A DNA stretch of 64,000 nt, from positions 156,120,501 through 156,184,500 of the forward strand of contig CM075670.1 in NCBI GenBank assembly GCA_037962975.1, written 5' to 3'. Each line of letters opens with the position of its first letter. Position 1 is the stretch's first letter. Both the position numbers and the translations under genes were made by a program. Positions 1 to 10,589 of the stretch are shown here, one piece after another. The notes below the pieces were generated by a model that searched no databases, was not told the DNA's origin, and was given only the letters and a program-made list of their open reading frames with translations. This DNA is from Clitoria ternatea. Its lineage: Eukaryota > Streptophyta > Magnoliopsida > Fabales > Fabaceae.

Positions 1-21
1 AATATCAGATGGTGATTCTTT

Positions 22-1184
22 TTAGTGTATATCCTCATTTTGCTTTGTTTCTTCTTCTTTGTCTCCTATCTTTATGTCTTCCATTAGACCTGCAAGATCA
101 TCTATACCCTCCTTTCTTGGAGTCTCTTGGTTATCTTTGTTAAACTTTACATGAACAGACTCTTCTATAGTTAAGGTTCGTTTGTTAAAGACTCGATAAG
201 ATTTACTATTTGATGAATAACCCATAAAGATTGCCTCATCAGACTTAGCATCAATTTTCCTAGATTATCCTTACCATTATTATGAACAAAACATTTGCAT
301 CCAAAAACGCATAAGTGTGAAATATTTGGTTTTCTATTCTTGAAAAGCTCATAGGGGATTTTGTTTAAAATGGGTCGAATTAAACAACGGTTCATTACAT
401 AGCAGGCTGTATTGACAGCTTCAGCCCAAAAACCTTTTGGAATCTCATTTTTGTTTAACATTGTTCTAGCAAGTTCTTCTAGAGAACGATTTTTCCTCTC
501 AACAAAACTGTTTTGTTAAGGTGTTCTTGGTACAAAAAATTATGTTTGATTCCATTATTTTTGCAAAAATTTTTGAAATCCTGGTTTTCAAACTCTCCCT
601 CATGATCAGTTTGAATGGATGTTATTCTTAAGTTTATTTTGTTTTGGACAACCTTCATAAGCTTTTTAAATGCTTTAAATGCTTCACTTTTATGAGATAT
701 GAATAAAGTCCATATAAATCTAGAGTAATCATCCATAATCACAAGTGCGTGGTAATTGCCACCAAAACTTCTAATTCGTGATGGTCCAAAAAGATCCATA
801 TGCAAAAGCTGTAAAGGCCTATTTGTTGAAACAATGTTTTTAGGTTTAAAGGAGGCCCTTACTTGCTTTCCCTTATGACAAGCATCAAAATTTGTTTTCA
901 AATTTCATTTTGGGCAATCCTATCACTAAGTCTTTTGAAATCAATTTGTTTAGGGAATCTATGTGATTGTGGCCAATTCTTCTATGCCATAGAAATGATT
1001 CATCTTCTCCAGAAATCAAGCATTGTGCATCATTTGAGGGTAATCTATCTAGATTAATCATGTAAATATTATCTATTCTTTGACCAATAAATTTGACTTT
1101 ATTTTTGTTATTTTTAATTATGCAACAATTTGAATTAAAGGTTATAATGAATCCTTTATCACATAATTGACTTATACTTAACAA
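22..1184 (-). pseudogene. copia integrase pseudogene (GAG-pre-integrase plus core)
   Basis: Integrase inserts the element DNA. The zinc-binding GAG-pre-integrase part (1184-885) contains WHRRIGHNHIDSLNKL; a frame shift near 885-900 falls inside the C-x-x-C end (DACHKGKQ is in the next frame). The core (901-479) shows LLHMDLFGPSR and IQTDHEGEFEN, carrying the first two catalytic Asp residues. The frame is lost again at about 480, before FWAEAVNTACYVMNR (461-171), the usual copia sequence after the core Glu. 225-22 (GYSSNSKSYRVFNKRT...) is the integrase C-terminal region. Three or more frame breaks make it non-functional. Confidence 0.8.
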
Positions 1185-1400
1185 ATTATGTTTTAAACCC
1201 TCAACATATAAAACATCATTGATTGAAGTAGAGGAATTTATACTTACATTTCCATGTCCAAGTATTCTTATATTTGTGTTGTCTCCATAGGTAACATTTC
1301 ATTTGTTCTTTGGAGTGAACGTTGAGAACTTTGACATATCTCCAGTCATGTGTTTTGAACATCCGCTGCCTAGGTGCCAATAAGAGTTTTCCGCCTTAAA
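1185..1400 (-). pseudogene. copia aspartic protease remnant
   Basis: Between gag and integrase the minus strand reads WHLGSGCSKHMTGDMSKF, the copia protease active-site region (family pattern W-x-L-D-S-G-C/A-x-x-H-M-T). The catalytic Asp codon is changed to Gly (GGC at 1370-1368), and an in-frame stop follows about 20 codons downstream. The protease would cleave the polyprotein; this copy cannot. It merges into the pre-integrase region at 1184. Confidence 0.65.
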
Positions 1401-1528
1401 ACATACTTACAAAACAAGTTTTCAAGTTTTAGGTACCCTTTGTATGTTGGGTCATTTATCATTAGTTTGGGTTTTCAAAATTTCTTTTGGAACCCATACC
1501 TTTCTAGTAAATTTTTGGAAGGTATTCT

Positions 1529-3125
1529 TTATAAAGCAATTAGAAGTAATATGACCATATAAACCACAATAGAACATGTTGCATTCAAGGAATAAGAATT
1601 TTTATAATGGTTCTTATATGGTTTATTATACCTTCTTTTAAAGCACTTTGTACTTGTATGACCTATTTTTCCACAAGTTGCACATTTTAGAATAGGTTTA
1701 GGTTTCTCTCTAAATGGTACAAAAAAGTTCTTGTATTCCTTACTACTTTCATGCTTTTCATAACCTATGCACGTTCTATCAAGGGAATACTTTTGATTTC
1801 CAAGAAGTGCATCAACATTCTTTTTACCATTTGTAAATTTCTCAAGAGTTTTCTTTAAGTCTTTATTTTCATTTTCAAGAAGCATGCATTTCTCAAACAA
1901 CATACAATCTTCATCACCATTACAAGTCACGAGAGTGATATTAAATATGATTAATTCTCTATTTTGTACTCTAAGGTTTTCCTTTTCTAACTTTATTTCA
2001 TACAACTCATTTTCAAGTTTCAAAATGGTTTGTTTTAAGCATACATACTTTTTTGTTATTAACATAAACTTCTCATGTAATTCACCAAATGCTTCTAATA
2101 ATTCATCTTTATCAATTTCACTTTCATCATCACTAAAATCATTTAGGGAACTTACCTCATCATTTTCAGAGTGCTTGGCCATAAGGCAAAGATTGGCGAC
2201 CTCTTCCTCCGATTCCTCAGATGAGTCTTCATTGTTTTCTTCCCAAGCTATGTATGCCCTTTTTTCCCTTGTTGTCCTTGTTCTTTTTCTTGGGGTTTGG
2301 ACAATCTATTTTAAAGTGACCTACCTTGCCACATTTGAAATAAGTAAGAGGATTAGTATAATCTTTAATGAACTTTTTACCTTGGTTTGGATTTCTTCCT
2401 CAGAAGCCTTTCTTCTTCATGAACTTTATGAACATTTTGACAAGTAGACCAAACTCTACATCATCAATTTCTTCATTTTCAGATTATTTTTCATCTTCTA
2501 TTGATGAAGCTTTAAGAGAGATACTCTTCTTTTTATTGAGTTTATTCTCTTCTTCTTCCTCGGCTATTTTCAAATCTTTGAGCTCTTGTTCATGTTCTTG
2601 AAGCTTACCAAAAAGTGTGGCAAGGGACATGGTGTAAAGATTTGCCATTTGCTTCAATGCAGTCACCAATGGTTATCATTCCCTAGTTAAACTTTTCAAT
2701 ACCTTTTGAATCAATTCCTTGTTGCTGTAACTTTTGCCCAAGGTTAGTAAATAATTTATAATAAGAGTAAAATGTTTTTGCATATCTATAATACTTTCCT
2801 CCTGAATCATTTTAAAACCTTTATATTGACCAGTAAGAGTGCCAATTTTATCATCTTTAACATCATTAGTACCTTCACGAATTGTTTCAAGAGCATCCCA
2901 TATTTCCTTAATAGAATCACAAGTAATAATTGTAAAAAATTCATGACGGCCTAATGCTAGAGTAATAAGATTTTTTGCTTTAAGATTAAATTGTACCTTT
3001 TTCTCCTCCTCGTTTGTCCATAAGTCCATAGGCTTAGCACATTCAACATTATCAACATATTTAGGAATGAAAGGACCAAATCGAATAGCATGTCATACCT
3101 TGAGATCATAGGATTGGATGAAAAC
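1529..3125 (-). pseudogene. gag: copia gag (capsid/nucleocapsid) pseudogene
   Basis: Gag packages the element RNA in cytoplasmic particles. The N-terminal part (3029-2676) is a UBN2-type gag domain with the pattern ...IKEIWDALETI... and ...IGTLTGQYKGFKM.... A Glu/Lys-rich stretch follows (2669-2484). A first, damaged zinc knuckle lies at about 2342-2301: only FKCGKVGHFKIDC is readable and the first Cys has become Tyr. The C-terminal segment (2182-1529) has long heptad-like Glu/Leu/Lys stretches and ends in an intact knuckle CATCGKIGHTSTKC at 1684-1643 (C-x2-C-x4-H-x4-C). At least two frame breaks separate the pieces. The product is certainly a retrotransposon gag; the exact start is unclear. 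Confidence 0.8.
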
Positions 3126-3257
3126 TTTCATCCTTTTTTTCCAAAAGCATAGCCTTCTCCATTGAAAGTGGGAGGCCTATTTGTGGCTCCACCCTCGGGA
3201 AAGAGATTGCTTGAGGACATTTCTATCTTGCAGCTGTTAAGCCTTGTAGCAAGAGTC

Positions 3258-3271
3258 AAGCTATGATACCA
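3258..3271 (-). other. Primer-binding site of the copia element
   Basis: Minus strand TGGTATCATAGCTT, two bases inside the LTR end, matches the usual plant copia site TGGTATCAGAGC (complement of the initiator-Met tRNA 3' end) with one or two changes. It fixes the LTR boundary at 3274 and the direction of the element. Confidence 0.8.
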
Positions 3272-3273
3272 CT

Positions 3274-4147
3274 TGTTAACTAAGTGGCCTCAATGACTCA
3301 AGAGGGGGGTGAATTGAGTCTTAAAGATAGTTACCTTTTTAGAACTTAATTTCAATTTTACTTTATCTTGTTTAAAGAGATGATGAAATAGGTATCTCAA
3401 TAAATAAAAAATAACTATTAATGTAAGAAGATAAAGTAAATAAACAACTTAAAATTAAATTGAGTAAGGGAAGAGAGAGACTAACATATTCAAATTTTTA
3501 TCCTGGTTTGGAAACCCCTACGTCCAGGCCCCAAGTACACCACTTGAGATTTTCCACTAAGAATTTGAGATTTACAAGATTAGCCAATACAAGTATCTTA
3601 ATTTCCCTACCAAGAACTTTATCCCTCACTTTTATCTTTCTCATAATTCTTACTCAACCCCCAAAGGCCATAACCTTGTCTTTGTAACAATGCTCTCAAC
3701 TCAATTTATAAATAAGTAAAATAAAACCTTTTCCACTCCTCTTACAATGATAAACAAAGCAAGAGAAGAAGTAATGTGATAAGAATCACGAGATGTAGCT
3801 CTCTTTGTAAAGCAGATTTTGCAAATTATAAGCAATAATAAAACTCTCCTGATAGAGTAGATAAAAAGTTTAAAGCACAAATCAAGTATGATCAACTTTA
3901 AAGAATGTAGCTCTCTTTTTGATAAAGTGGTTTTAGAAAATTTAAGCGTAGAAGAAGTTGATCAAAAATAAAATTGTCTTTGATAAAGCAATTTTAAAAA
4001 TGAAAGCACAAGGAGAATAATTTACTTAAAGAATGTAGCTCTCTTTAAGAGCAAAATAAAAAAGTTGAATGTGCAGAAAAAGTTTATCCTAACTTTACCT
4101 TTTGAAAGCATGTGAGAAAGAATAAGAAAGTTAATGTATATGAGTGT
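3274..4147 (-). repeat. LTR of the Sirevirus-like copia element, first part (U5 side)
   Basis: Begins TGTTAACT on the + strand next to the primer-binding site. It contains family-typical blocks: a run of six C on the minus strand followed by TCTTGAGTC (3300-3326) and the TTTGGAAACCCCTACGTCCA block near 3507. The LTR is interrupted at 4147 by the Tat-type insertion and continues at 20293. No gene is visible; short open frames here have no family resemblance. Confidence 0.75.
4143..4147. repeat. Target-site duplication AGTGT, left copy
   Basis: Matches 20288-20292 exactly, directly outside both LTR ends; proves that the copia LTR on both sides was one sequence before insertion. Confidence 0.93.
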
Positions 4148-4874
4148 TGATCCGGTCTCAATACCGGTATCCGATCTACTATATATATTTCAACGTCTTT
4201 GATGAGACATCTACGTGTAACCGGTGTCATCGGTATACATCCGGACTGTAATTCCGTATCAGGCGTTCTCCCTATACCGGTTGTTCAGGATAACACCATG
4301 ACATCAGATAACACACACGTCACTATGCAAAAGACAAGGATTGTTGCTACAGGGATCGATCAATAATTCCCTGCACTATGAGCCAAATTCTGCTCACGGG
4401 AGTGGTCAACTTGTTCCCTAATCCTAGTCTACATTCTCTATGCTCAATATAAAATAGCCACTTGACCCAATCATGCAGGTAAGTGCGCAATATAATAATG
4501 CTAATGGGAGTTGGTGGTTCCCCACCAACGAATCCTCGTTAATCGAGCCAATCAGGTATATGAACTCACTTCATGATTGGAGTGAAGGATCTTCTTCAGC
4601 TCTTTTACGACTGATTACTCTCTGAATACATTCCTTACTTGGAATATTACTGACTTGAGCGTCGGAGAATCTTTGCAGGTGACACCACCATTCGCCCACT
4701 TCAACGCGTTAGGTCGGTGTGAAGGATCTCCAGGACGCCCAATCCGCTCTCCTCATTCAAAGACAACGGATACATACATCGGATACATATACATCCGGTC
4801 TATTATACGGTATTGACATACTATTCGTGACTGGCTTGAGATCGGATCTCTTGACCCCGGTCCAGGACAGATCA
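4148..4874 (+). repeat. 5' LTR of the Tat-type element
   Basis: 727 bp, TGATCCGG at the start and ACAGATCA at the end. A TATAAAAT box at 4448-4455 is a plausible core promoter for the genomic RNA. It differs from the 3' LTR at about 4178 (A/G), 4306 (A/G), 4324 (A/G) and 4675 (G/A), with no indels. CCGG/ATCCG motifs recur through the LTR. Confidence 0.93.
4448..4455 (+). promoter_or_regulatory. Putative TATA box of the Tat-type LTR
   Basis: TATAAAAT in the middle of the LTR, 490 bases before the gag-pol start; the identical site is at 19861-19868 in the 3' LTR. Inference from position and consensus only. Confidence 0.45.
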
Positions 4875-4893
4875 TTGGCACGCCCGGTGGGAC
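4875..4893 (+). other. Primer-binding site of the Tat-type element
   Basis: TTGGCACGCCCGGTGGGAC follows the LTR end directly. Its position is that of a tRNA primer site. I cannot assign the tRNA with confidence. Confidence 0.6.
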
Positions 4894-4939
4894 TCGGTAA
4901 AGTTATTCCCATATCCTTTGACAGAGCAGGTAATCCACA

Positions 4940-7900
4940 ATGGAAGGCGAAGCACAAGACTTCATGGAGAATCAAGCTAAAGGCAGAACCAATCCCAACG
5001 CCTTCAGAAAACTCAACTTTGATTCTCATGGGGGCAGCTCAAAGAAGATAGTAACAGTGTCTGATCCTGATCCTCGTGATGAGTTGATCAAACAACTTCA
5101 GAGAGAACTCGCTGAATTGCGAAGGGAAAAAAGGCAAAACGAGGATAAAGAATCATCTCGCACGCGAAACACTCTCCACGCAACTGATGGTGAAAAGTCC
5201 ACCACTCTTCAGTACTCAAATATCCCTACGTTTGAGGGGGGAGAACAGACTCGCGATTCTGAGGATGCAGCTTCCCGAAGGAAGAGAGATTCAACAACAG
5301 CACCCCCATTGTCTTACAATCTGAAAGTTCCTTTTTCAAGGAGACTTATGGGCATCAGCATCCCCAAGCACCTTCAAACTACTCAACCACTTTCCATCGG
5401 AAAGTATAATGGTGAAACTGATCCAACTAAGCACCTTGATGCTTATGTGTTTGAAGCCATGTACTTGGGGGCTGATGAAGACGTGATGTGCCGAATGTTC
5501 CCTCGAACATTGTCTGAGGAGGCCCTCGGGTGGTTTAAAGGCCTGCCTTCTGGATCCATAGATTCTTGGACGGAAATGGCAGCTGCCTTTGAAACCCATT
5601 TTGTCATCTCCAGAGACGTGCCCAAAACGTCCCATACCTTAGCTCAGATTAAGCAAGGTGAAACAGAGGGCTTAAAAGATTTTTTGAAGAGGTTTTACAC
5701 GGAAGCAGCCCTTGTTCCTAACCTCACAGAATCTATCAAGCTGCATATCGTTATTGAGGCATTGCAGCCGAGTTCAGCTTTCGCTCTTTCATTAGCAAAG
5801 AGCCCTCCAACAACTTTTGAGGAGTTTAGAAAGAAAGCCTCAAAATACGTGAGTATAGAGATGCATTTGGAGGCAATAGCTGCAAAGAAAAAGCCCCCAG
5901 CACCACTTCCTCAAACCCAGAAGGGTAAGGAGATGACGAGGTCAGAACGCATGGAGAGGCCATTTACAAATCCTAAGGTTAATAACCACCCTCCTCGACC
6001 TCGAGAAAGGCACGTCAATTCCTTCAGCCATTATGCACAATTGTCTGCCAGGCCGTCTCAGATTTTAAGAGAGGTCGGATGGCCAATGCTCAGCACATAT
6101 GGCATCAGAAGACCAACCCCTATGAAAAGACCAGGAAATTCACGTAAGTACTGTGATTTTCATGAACAAAATGGTCATTCAACTGATGAATGCCAAGCTC
6201 TAAAGAACGCGGTTGAGACGCTAATTAGAGAAGGCAAGTTGAAGCAATACCTGTTCAAAGAAAAATCCTTTGACAGGGCAGAACGGAATGAGAAAAGAGA
6301 AAGAGATCCAGACGATGGGGATGACAATAACCCCAGTCCGGTTCGAAAATTCTCTGCTGCAGAGAAGCAAAAAGGTGTGATGGCTGATAATGCAACACAG
6401 AAAGACAGCATGCCCCAGCAACAACGTCAGGGCCGACGTGAAGTTATTGACATGATTGCTGGAGGGTTCGCTGGAGGAGGAGCTTCAATTACAGCCCGTA
6501 AGAATCATCACAGAATGATTCTATCTGTGCAAGGGAAAGTCAAAGACAATCGCCCTTACAGAGATGGGATTGAAGCTCCCACAATCTCTTTCTCTGACGA
6601 GGATTTTGGCCCAACCATTCCTGGTGGTGACGATGCTGTAGTCATCACTGCTGTGATCGCCAACAAGGACGTCCGAAGAATCCTTGTTGACCAGGGAAGT
6701 TCCTGCGATGTTATTTTCTATAATTGCTTTGAAAGAATGGGTTTTAAAGACTCAGACTTACAGCCTTACACGCAGGAACTAACAGCTTTCAATGGCGCAA
6801 AGCAACCAACTAAAGGGTATCTTGATACCCTTATCTCATTTGAAGGCGAGCCAGGAGCCAGGACGGTTAGGTCTCGGGTGCTAGTGATTGATGTCAAATC
6901 ACCATTTAATGGCATCATAGGCCGTCCCACTCTGAATGCAATGAAGGCAGTCGTATCAACCCCACATCTCCTTATCAAGTTCATTGACAAGGATAATGCG
7001 GTGTCATCTATCCGGGGTGATCAAGAGATGGCTAGGTACTGCTACAACCTTAGCCTCAACATGACAAAGCTAGACGCCTCCAATAAAAAGAGGAAACTTA
7101 ATGATGCTGGAACATCGGCTGGATCTGTAAGCCTTGTCGACCTGGATCCTAGAGCGGATTTGAATATTGATCCGTTCAACCCATCAAAGCCCACACCAGA
7201 TGGAAGTTCCAGGGACATCGTCTTGGGAGATTCACCAGAAAAGGTCACCCATATCAATGACAAGCTGGATACTGAAATAGAGCAGCGACTGCTGGCTCTC
7301 TTGCAAGAGTTTAAAGACCTCTTTGTATGGACTGCAGCCGATATACCAGGCATAGACCCTGAATTTTGCTGTCATAAACTATCCGTCTATCCAGAGACGA
7401 AACCTGTGGCCCAAAAGAAAAGACGATTGGGCCCAGAGAAACAGAAGGCAGCTTGCCAGCAAACTGAGGAGTTGCTGAAGGCCGGATTTATCAGGGAAAT
7501 CCGATATTCCTCTTGGCTTTCGAATGTGGTGATGGTCCCTAAATCCAATGGTAAATGGAGAATGTGCGTTGACTACGTGGACCTCAACCGCTGCTGTCCA
7601 AAAGATCCTTATCCTCTTCCTAATATAGATCGGATGGTGGATGATTCTTCTGGTTATCAATACCTGAGCTTCATGGACGCTTATTCTGGTTACAACCAAA
7701 TTCCGATGTGCGAAGAGGATCAAGAGAAGACAGCTTTCATAAATGATCGTGGTGTCTTTTGCTATACAGTCATGCCCTTTGGCCTGAAAAACGCTGGGGC
7801 GACATATCAGCGCATGATCAACAAGGTTTTCGAAGGTATGCACACCAAACTTGTTGAAGTATACATTGACGACATAATAGCAAAGACACCGGTTGGTGGC

Positions 7901-10411
7901 GATCATATTGAGGACCTACGCCAAGTATTCACCCGTTTGAGACAATTTAACATGAGGCTGAACCCAATAAAGTGCACATTTGCTGTCCCTGCTGGGAAGT
8001 TTTTGGGTTTCATGTTAACTCAACGTGGTATTGAAGCCAATCCAGGGAAGTGCCAAACGATTCTAGACATGCAGAGTCCTAAGAATCTCAAAGAAGTCCA
8101 ATCCCTGAATGGCAAGGTAGCAGCTTTGGCACGATTCATGCCGAAGATGGCTTACAGGTCGCTCCCCCTGTACAAAATACTGAAAAAGTCCAAGAAATTC
8201 GAGTGGGGACAGGAACAAGAAAAAGCTTTCCAAGAGCTTAAGGAGGTGTTGTCCAAACCTCCCATTCTCACAAAGCCTGACCCCGAAGACACACTCATTC
8301 TGTACTTGGCTATTTCAGATGAAGCTTTGGGCGTTGCCTTGATAAAAGAAACTCCTGATGGACAAAGACCGGTCTATTTCACTAGCAAGACCTTGCAAGG
8401 TGCTGAGATCCGGTATCAGAAAATTGAAAAGGCCGCCCTCGCTGTTGTTTGGGCCTCACGACGGTTGCGTCCGTACTTTCACGCCCATCCGATCATTGTA
8501 AGAACGGATTTGCCACTCCGTTCTGTCTTAATCAAGCCCGATCTCGCTGGGAGGATGATCAAATGGTCTATTGAACTCTCTGAGTTTGATATATCCTACG
8601 AACCCCGTAGCGCTATTAAAGCTCAAGTCCTGGCTGACTTTATTGTGGAAATGACAGGGACTGATCCAGATTACCCTCGAGTCCATTGGACCATTTACGT
8701 TGATGGTTCATCAAACCAAAGAGGCTCTAGAGCAGGTGTAGTTCTAGAAAGTGACGACGGAGTACACCTGGAGATCTCCCTTCGTTTCAATTTTAAAACA
8801 TCCAACAACCAAGCTGAGTATGAAGCTTGCTTGGCCGGACTAAGAGCTGCAGTTGACATCGGAGCTTCTGAGGTGACACTCTGCAGCGATTCACAGCTGG
8901 TGATTTCGCAGATCTTAGGAGATTATCAAGCTCGCGAACCTCAACTCCAATTATACTTGAACTGTGTCAAGGAGTTGACTGAGAAATTCTCAAAGGTGGA
9001 ATTCAAGCATGTTCCACGTGAAGAGAATATGAGAGCGGATATACTCTCTAGGTTAGCAAGCACTAAACGACCAGGTAGCACCACTACGTTGGTTCAAAGC
9101 ACGCTAACGTCGCCCAGCATTCCTCTTTTCCCTTCTCTAAACGCCATAATGACTAACTCCCTTTACGGAGATACATGGATGGCTCCTTACATCCGTTACT
9201 TGGCTGATGGACAGCTGCCTACGGATGAGAAGGAAAAGACGAGGCTAAGGAGAGAATTACCGTATTTCACTATGATTGATGGTAATCTTTACAGAAGGGC
9301 ACTCTCAGTGCCCTATTTGATTTGTCTCAAAGAGGATGAGGTGCAAGATGTAATGGAGGAAGTGCATGGAGGACAATGTGGACACCACGCCGGAGGAAGA
9401 AGCTTAATGCGAAAAATCCTCAGAGCTGGATACTGGTGGCCCACGATGAAGCAAGACTCCATTGACTTCGTCAAAAAATGTGATGCTTGCCAAAAATTCT
9501 CTAACCTTCACCACACACCGGCGGAAGAACTCTTCACATCCGCTGTTCCATGGCCCTTCTACCAATGGGGATTAGATATTCTGGGCCCCTTTCCAACTGC
9601 TCCTGGGGGTATCAAATATCTCATTGTAGGGGTCGATTATTTCACTAAGTGGATAGAAGCAGAGCCGGTGGTGCATATTACTTCAGCCCGAACTTGTCGT
9701 TTCATGTACGAAAACATCATAACACGGTTCGGGGTCCCAGCACGGATTGTCACAGATAATGGCACCCAGTTCACGGATAGAAAATTCACAGATTTGCTTG
9801 AAGGGTTAGGAATAACCCAAATATTCTCATCCGTCGAACATCCCCAAACTAATGGTCAAGCTGAAGTGGCCAACAGGGAGGTGCTGAAGGGACTAAAGAA
9901 ACGCCTTGGTGAAGCCAAGGGCGGATGGACAGACCAGCTGTGTCATGTCCTATGGGCATATCGGACAACGCCTCATTCATCCACCAATGAATCCCCATAT
10001 CGCCTAACATACGGGGTCGAGGCAATGATACCTGTGGAACTGCAAATTGCTTCCACAAGGGTAAAGTACTTCTCTGAAGAAACCAACAATGCTAACTTGG
10101 CATCCGAAATGGATGTCATACAAGAACTCAGAGAAGACGCTTTCATCAGAGATCAAGCCATCAAAGCCAAAGTTGCTCTCCGGTACAACAAACGAGTCCA
10201 ATCAAGGACTTTCAACGTTGGAGATTTGGTTTTGAGGAAAGCAAGTATAGGGAACAAATTCGCTCATCAAGGCAAATTAGCCCCAAACTGGGAAGGCCCA
10301 TATAGGGTATCCGAGGTCACTGGCAAAGGCTCTTACCGCCTTGAAAACCTTGATGGCACTCCAATCCGAAATAAGTGGAACACCCAAAACTTGCGCATCT
10401 ACTATAGCTAG
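4940..10411 (+). CDS. gag-pol: gag-pol polyprotein of the Tat-type gypsy element (1823 residues, open)
   Basis: One uninterrupted frame. Residues about 134-305 are the retrotransposon gag domain (GKYNGETDPTKHLDAY...). A variant zinc finger C-x2-H-x5-H-x4-C follows at about 405-418. The aspartic protease site is VDQGSS at about residue 584 (D-Q-G in place of the common D-S/T-G, as seen in Tat relatives). RT spans about 850-1050 with YIDD at 975-978. The gypsy RNase H is at about 1085-1235. A second, archaeal-like RNase H is at about 1250-1375 with its acidic residues present (YVDGSS, QAEYEA, CSDSQL, MRADIL). Integrase has H-H-C-C (about 1475-1518) and a D-D-E core (about 1545, 1605, 1641), ending without a chromodomain. 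It makes capsid, processes itself, copies RNA to DNA and integrates it. The start is the first ATG in frame, 66 bases after the LTR. Gag and pol share a frame, so no shift is needed. Confidence 0.93.
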   Translation: MEGEAQDFMENQAKGRTNPNAFRKLNFDSHGGSSKKIVTVSDPDPRDELIKQLQRELAELRREKRQNEDKESSRTRNTLHATDGEKSTTLQYSNIPTFEGGEQTRDSEDAASRRKRDSTTAPPLSYNLKVPFSRRLMGISIPKHLQTTQPLSIGKYNGETDPTKHLDAYVFEAMYLGADEDVMCRMFPRTLSEEALGWFKGLPSGSIDSWTEMAAAFETHFVISRDVPKTSHTLAQIKQGETEGLKDFLKRFYTEAALVPNLTESIKLHIVIEALQPSSAFALSLAKSPPTTFEEFRKKASKYVSIEMHLEAIAAKKKPPAPLPQTQKGKEMTRSERMERPFTNPKVNNHPPRPRERHVNSFSHYAQLSARPSQILREVGWPMLSTYGIRRPTPMKRPGNSRKYCDFHEQNGHSTDECQALKNAVETLIREGKLKQYLFKEKSFDRAERNEKRERDPDDGDDNNPSPVRKFSAAEKQKGVMADNATQKDSMPQQQRQGRREVIDMIAGGFAGGGASITARKNHHRMILSVQGKVKDNRPYRDGIEAPTISFSDEDFGPTIPGGDDAVVITAVIANKDVRRILVDQGSSCDVIFYNCFERMGFKDSDLQPYTQELTAFNGAKQPTKGYLDTLISFEGEPGARTVRSRVLVIDVKSPFNGIIGRPTLNAMKAVVSTPHLLIKFIDKDNAVSSIRGDQEMARYCYNLSLNMTKLDASNKKRKLNDAGTSAGSVSLVDLDPRADLNIDPFNPSKPTPDGSSRDIVLGDSPEKVTHINDKLDTEIEQRLLALLQEFKDLFVWTAADIPGIDPEFCCHKLSVYPETKPVAQKKRRLGPEKQKAACQQTEELLKAGFIREIRYSSWLSNVVMVPKSNGKWRMCVDYVDLNRCCPKDPYPLPNIDRMVDDSSGYQYLSFMDAYSGYNQIPMCEEDQEKTAFINDRGVFCYTVMPFGLKNAGATYQRMINKVFEGMHTKLVEVYIDDIIAKTPVGGDHIEDLRQVFTRLRQFNMRLNPIKCTFAVPAGKFLGFMLTQRGIEANPGKCQTILDMQSPKNLKEVQSLNGKVAALARFMPKMAYRSLPLYKILKKSKKFEWGQEQEKAFQELKEVLSKPPILTKPDPEDTLILYLAISDEALGVALIKETPDGQRPVYFTSKTLQGAEIRYQKIEKAALAVVWASRRLRPYFHAHPIIVRTDLPLRSVLIKPDLAGRMIKWSIELSEFDISYEPRSAIKAQVLADFIVEMTGTDPDYPRVHWTIYVDGSSNQRGSRAGVVLESDDGVHLEISLRFNFKTSNNQAEYEACLAGLRAAVDIGASEVTLCSDSQLVISQILGDYQAREPQLQLYLNCVKELTEKFSKVEFKHVPREENMRADILSRLASTKRPGSTTTLVQSTLTSPSIPLFPSLNAIMTNSLYGDTWMAPYIRYLADGQLPTDEKEKTRLRRELPYFTMIDGNLYRRALSVPYLICLKEDEVQDVMEEVHGGQCGHHAGGRSLMRKILRAGYWWPTMKQDSIDFVKKCDACQKFSNLHHTPAEELFTSAVPWPFYQWGLDILGPFPTAPGGIKYLIVGVDYFTKWIEAEPVVHITSARTCRFMYENIITRFGVPARIVTDNGTQFTDRKFTDLLEGLGITQIFSSVEHPQTNGQAEVANREVLKGLKKRLGEAKGGWTDQLCHVLWAYRTTPHSSTNESPYRLTYGVEAMIPVELQIASTRVKYFSEETNNANLASEMDVIQELREDAFIRDQAIKAKVALRYNKRVQSRTFNVGDLVLRKASIGNKFAHQGKLAPNWEGPYRVSEVTGKGSYRLENLDGTPIRNKWNTQNLRIYYS

Positions 10412-10589
10412 CTGTTGAAACCATCCACACTCTCCTATCCTTATCTTGGATTGAATACTGGAGAATTTATTTTCACAGCTACGCTCTCATTGTAATTCTT
10501 ATTTTTGATTTAATAAGAATCTCTCACAACAATTTAACTCTTTCGAGTTTTTCTCATGCTGTGATTTTCAGTTTATCCGATGAACAGAA
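10412..10589 (+). other. Short non-coding spacer after gag-pol
   Basis: AT-rich, with AATAA-like signals near 10510-10520 that could serve as a 3' end for a sub-genomic gag-pol RNA. No gene seen. Confidence 0.4.

Larger units (their letters stand above)
1..3273 (-). mobile_element. Internal region of a Sirevirus-like Ty1/copia retrotransposon, decayed and cut by the window edge
   Basis: Read on the minus strand, the order is primer-binding site (3258-3271), gag (about 3125-1529), protease (about 1400-1190), integrase (1184 down to about 22). This PR-INT order is the Ty1/copia order; in Ty3/gypsy integrase comes last. Reverse transcriptase and RNase H would lie left of base 1. Two zinc-knuckle regions separated by a long coiled-coil stretch in gag point to the Sirevirus lineage. 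The reading frame is broken many times, so the copy is dead. Lineage is from motif recall, not a database search. Confidence 0.85.

Noticed and set aside
7379..7906. 175-residue minus-strand frame inside gag-pol
   Set aside because: Shadow of the conserved RT domain; no family resemblance and gag-pol is clearly the real gene.
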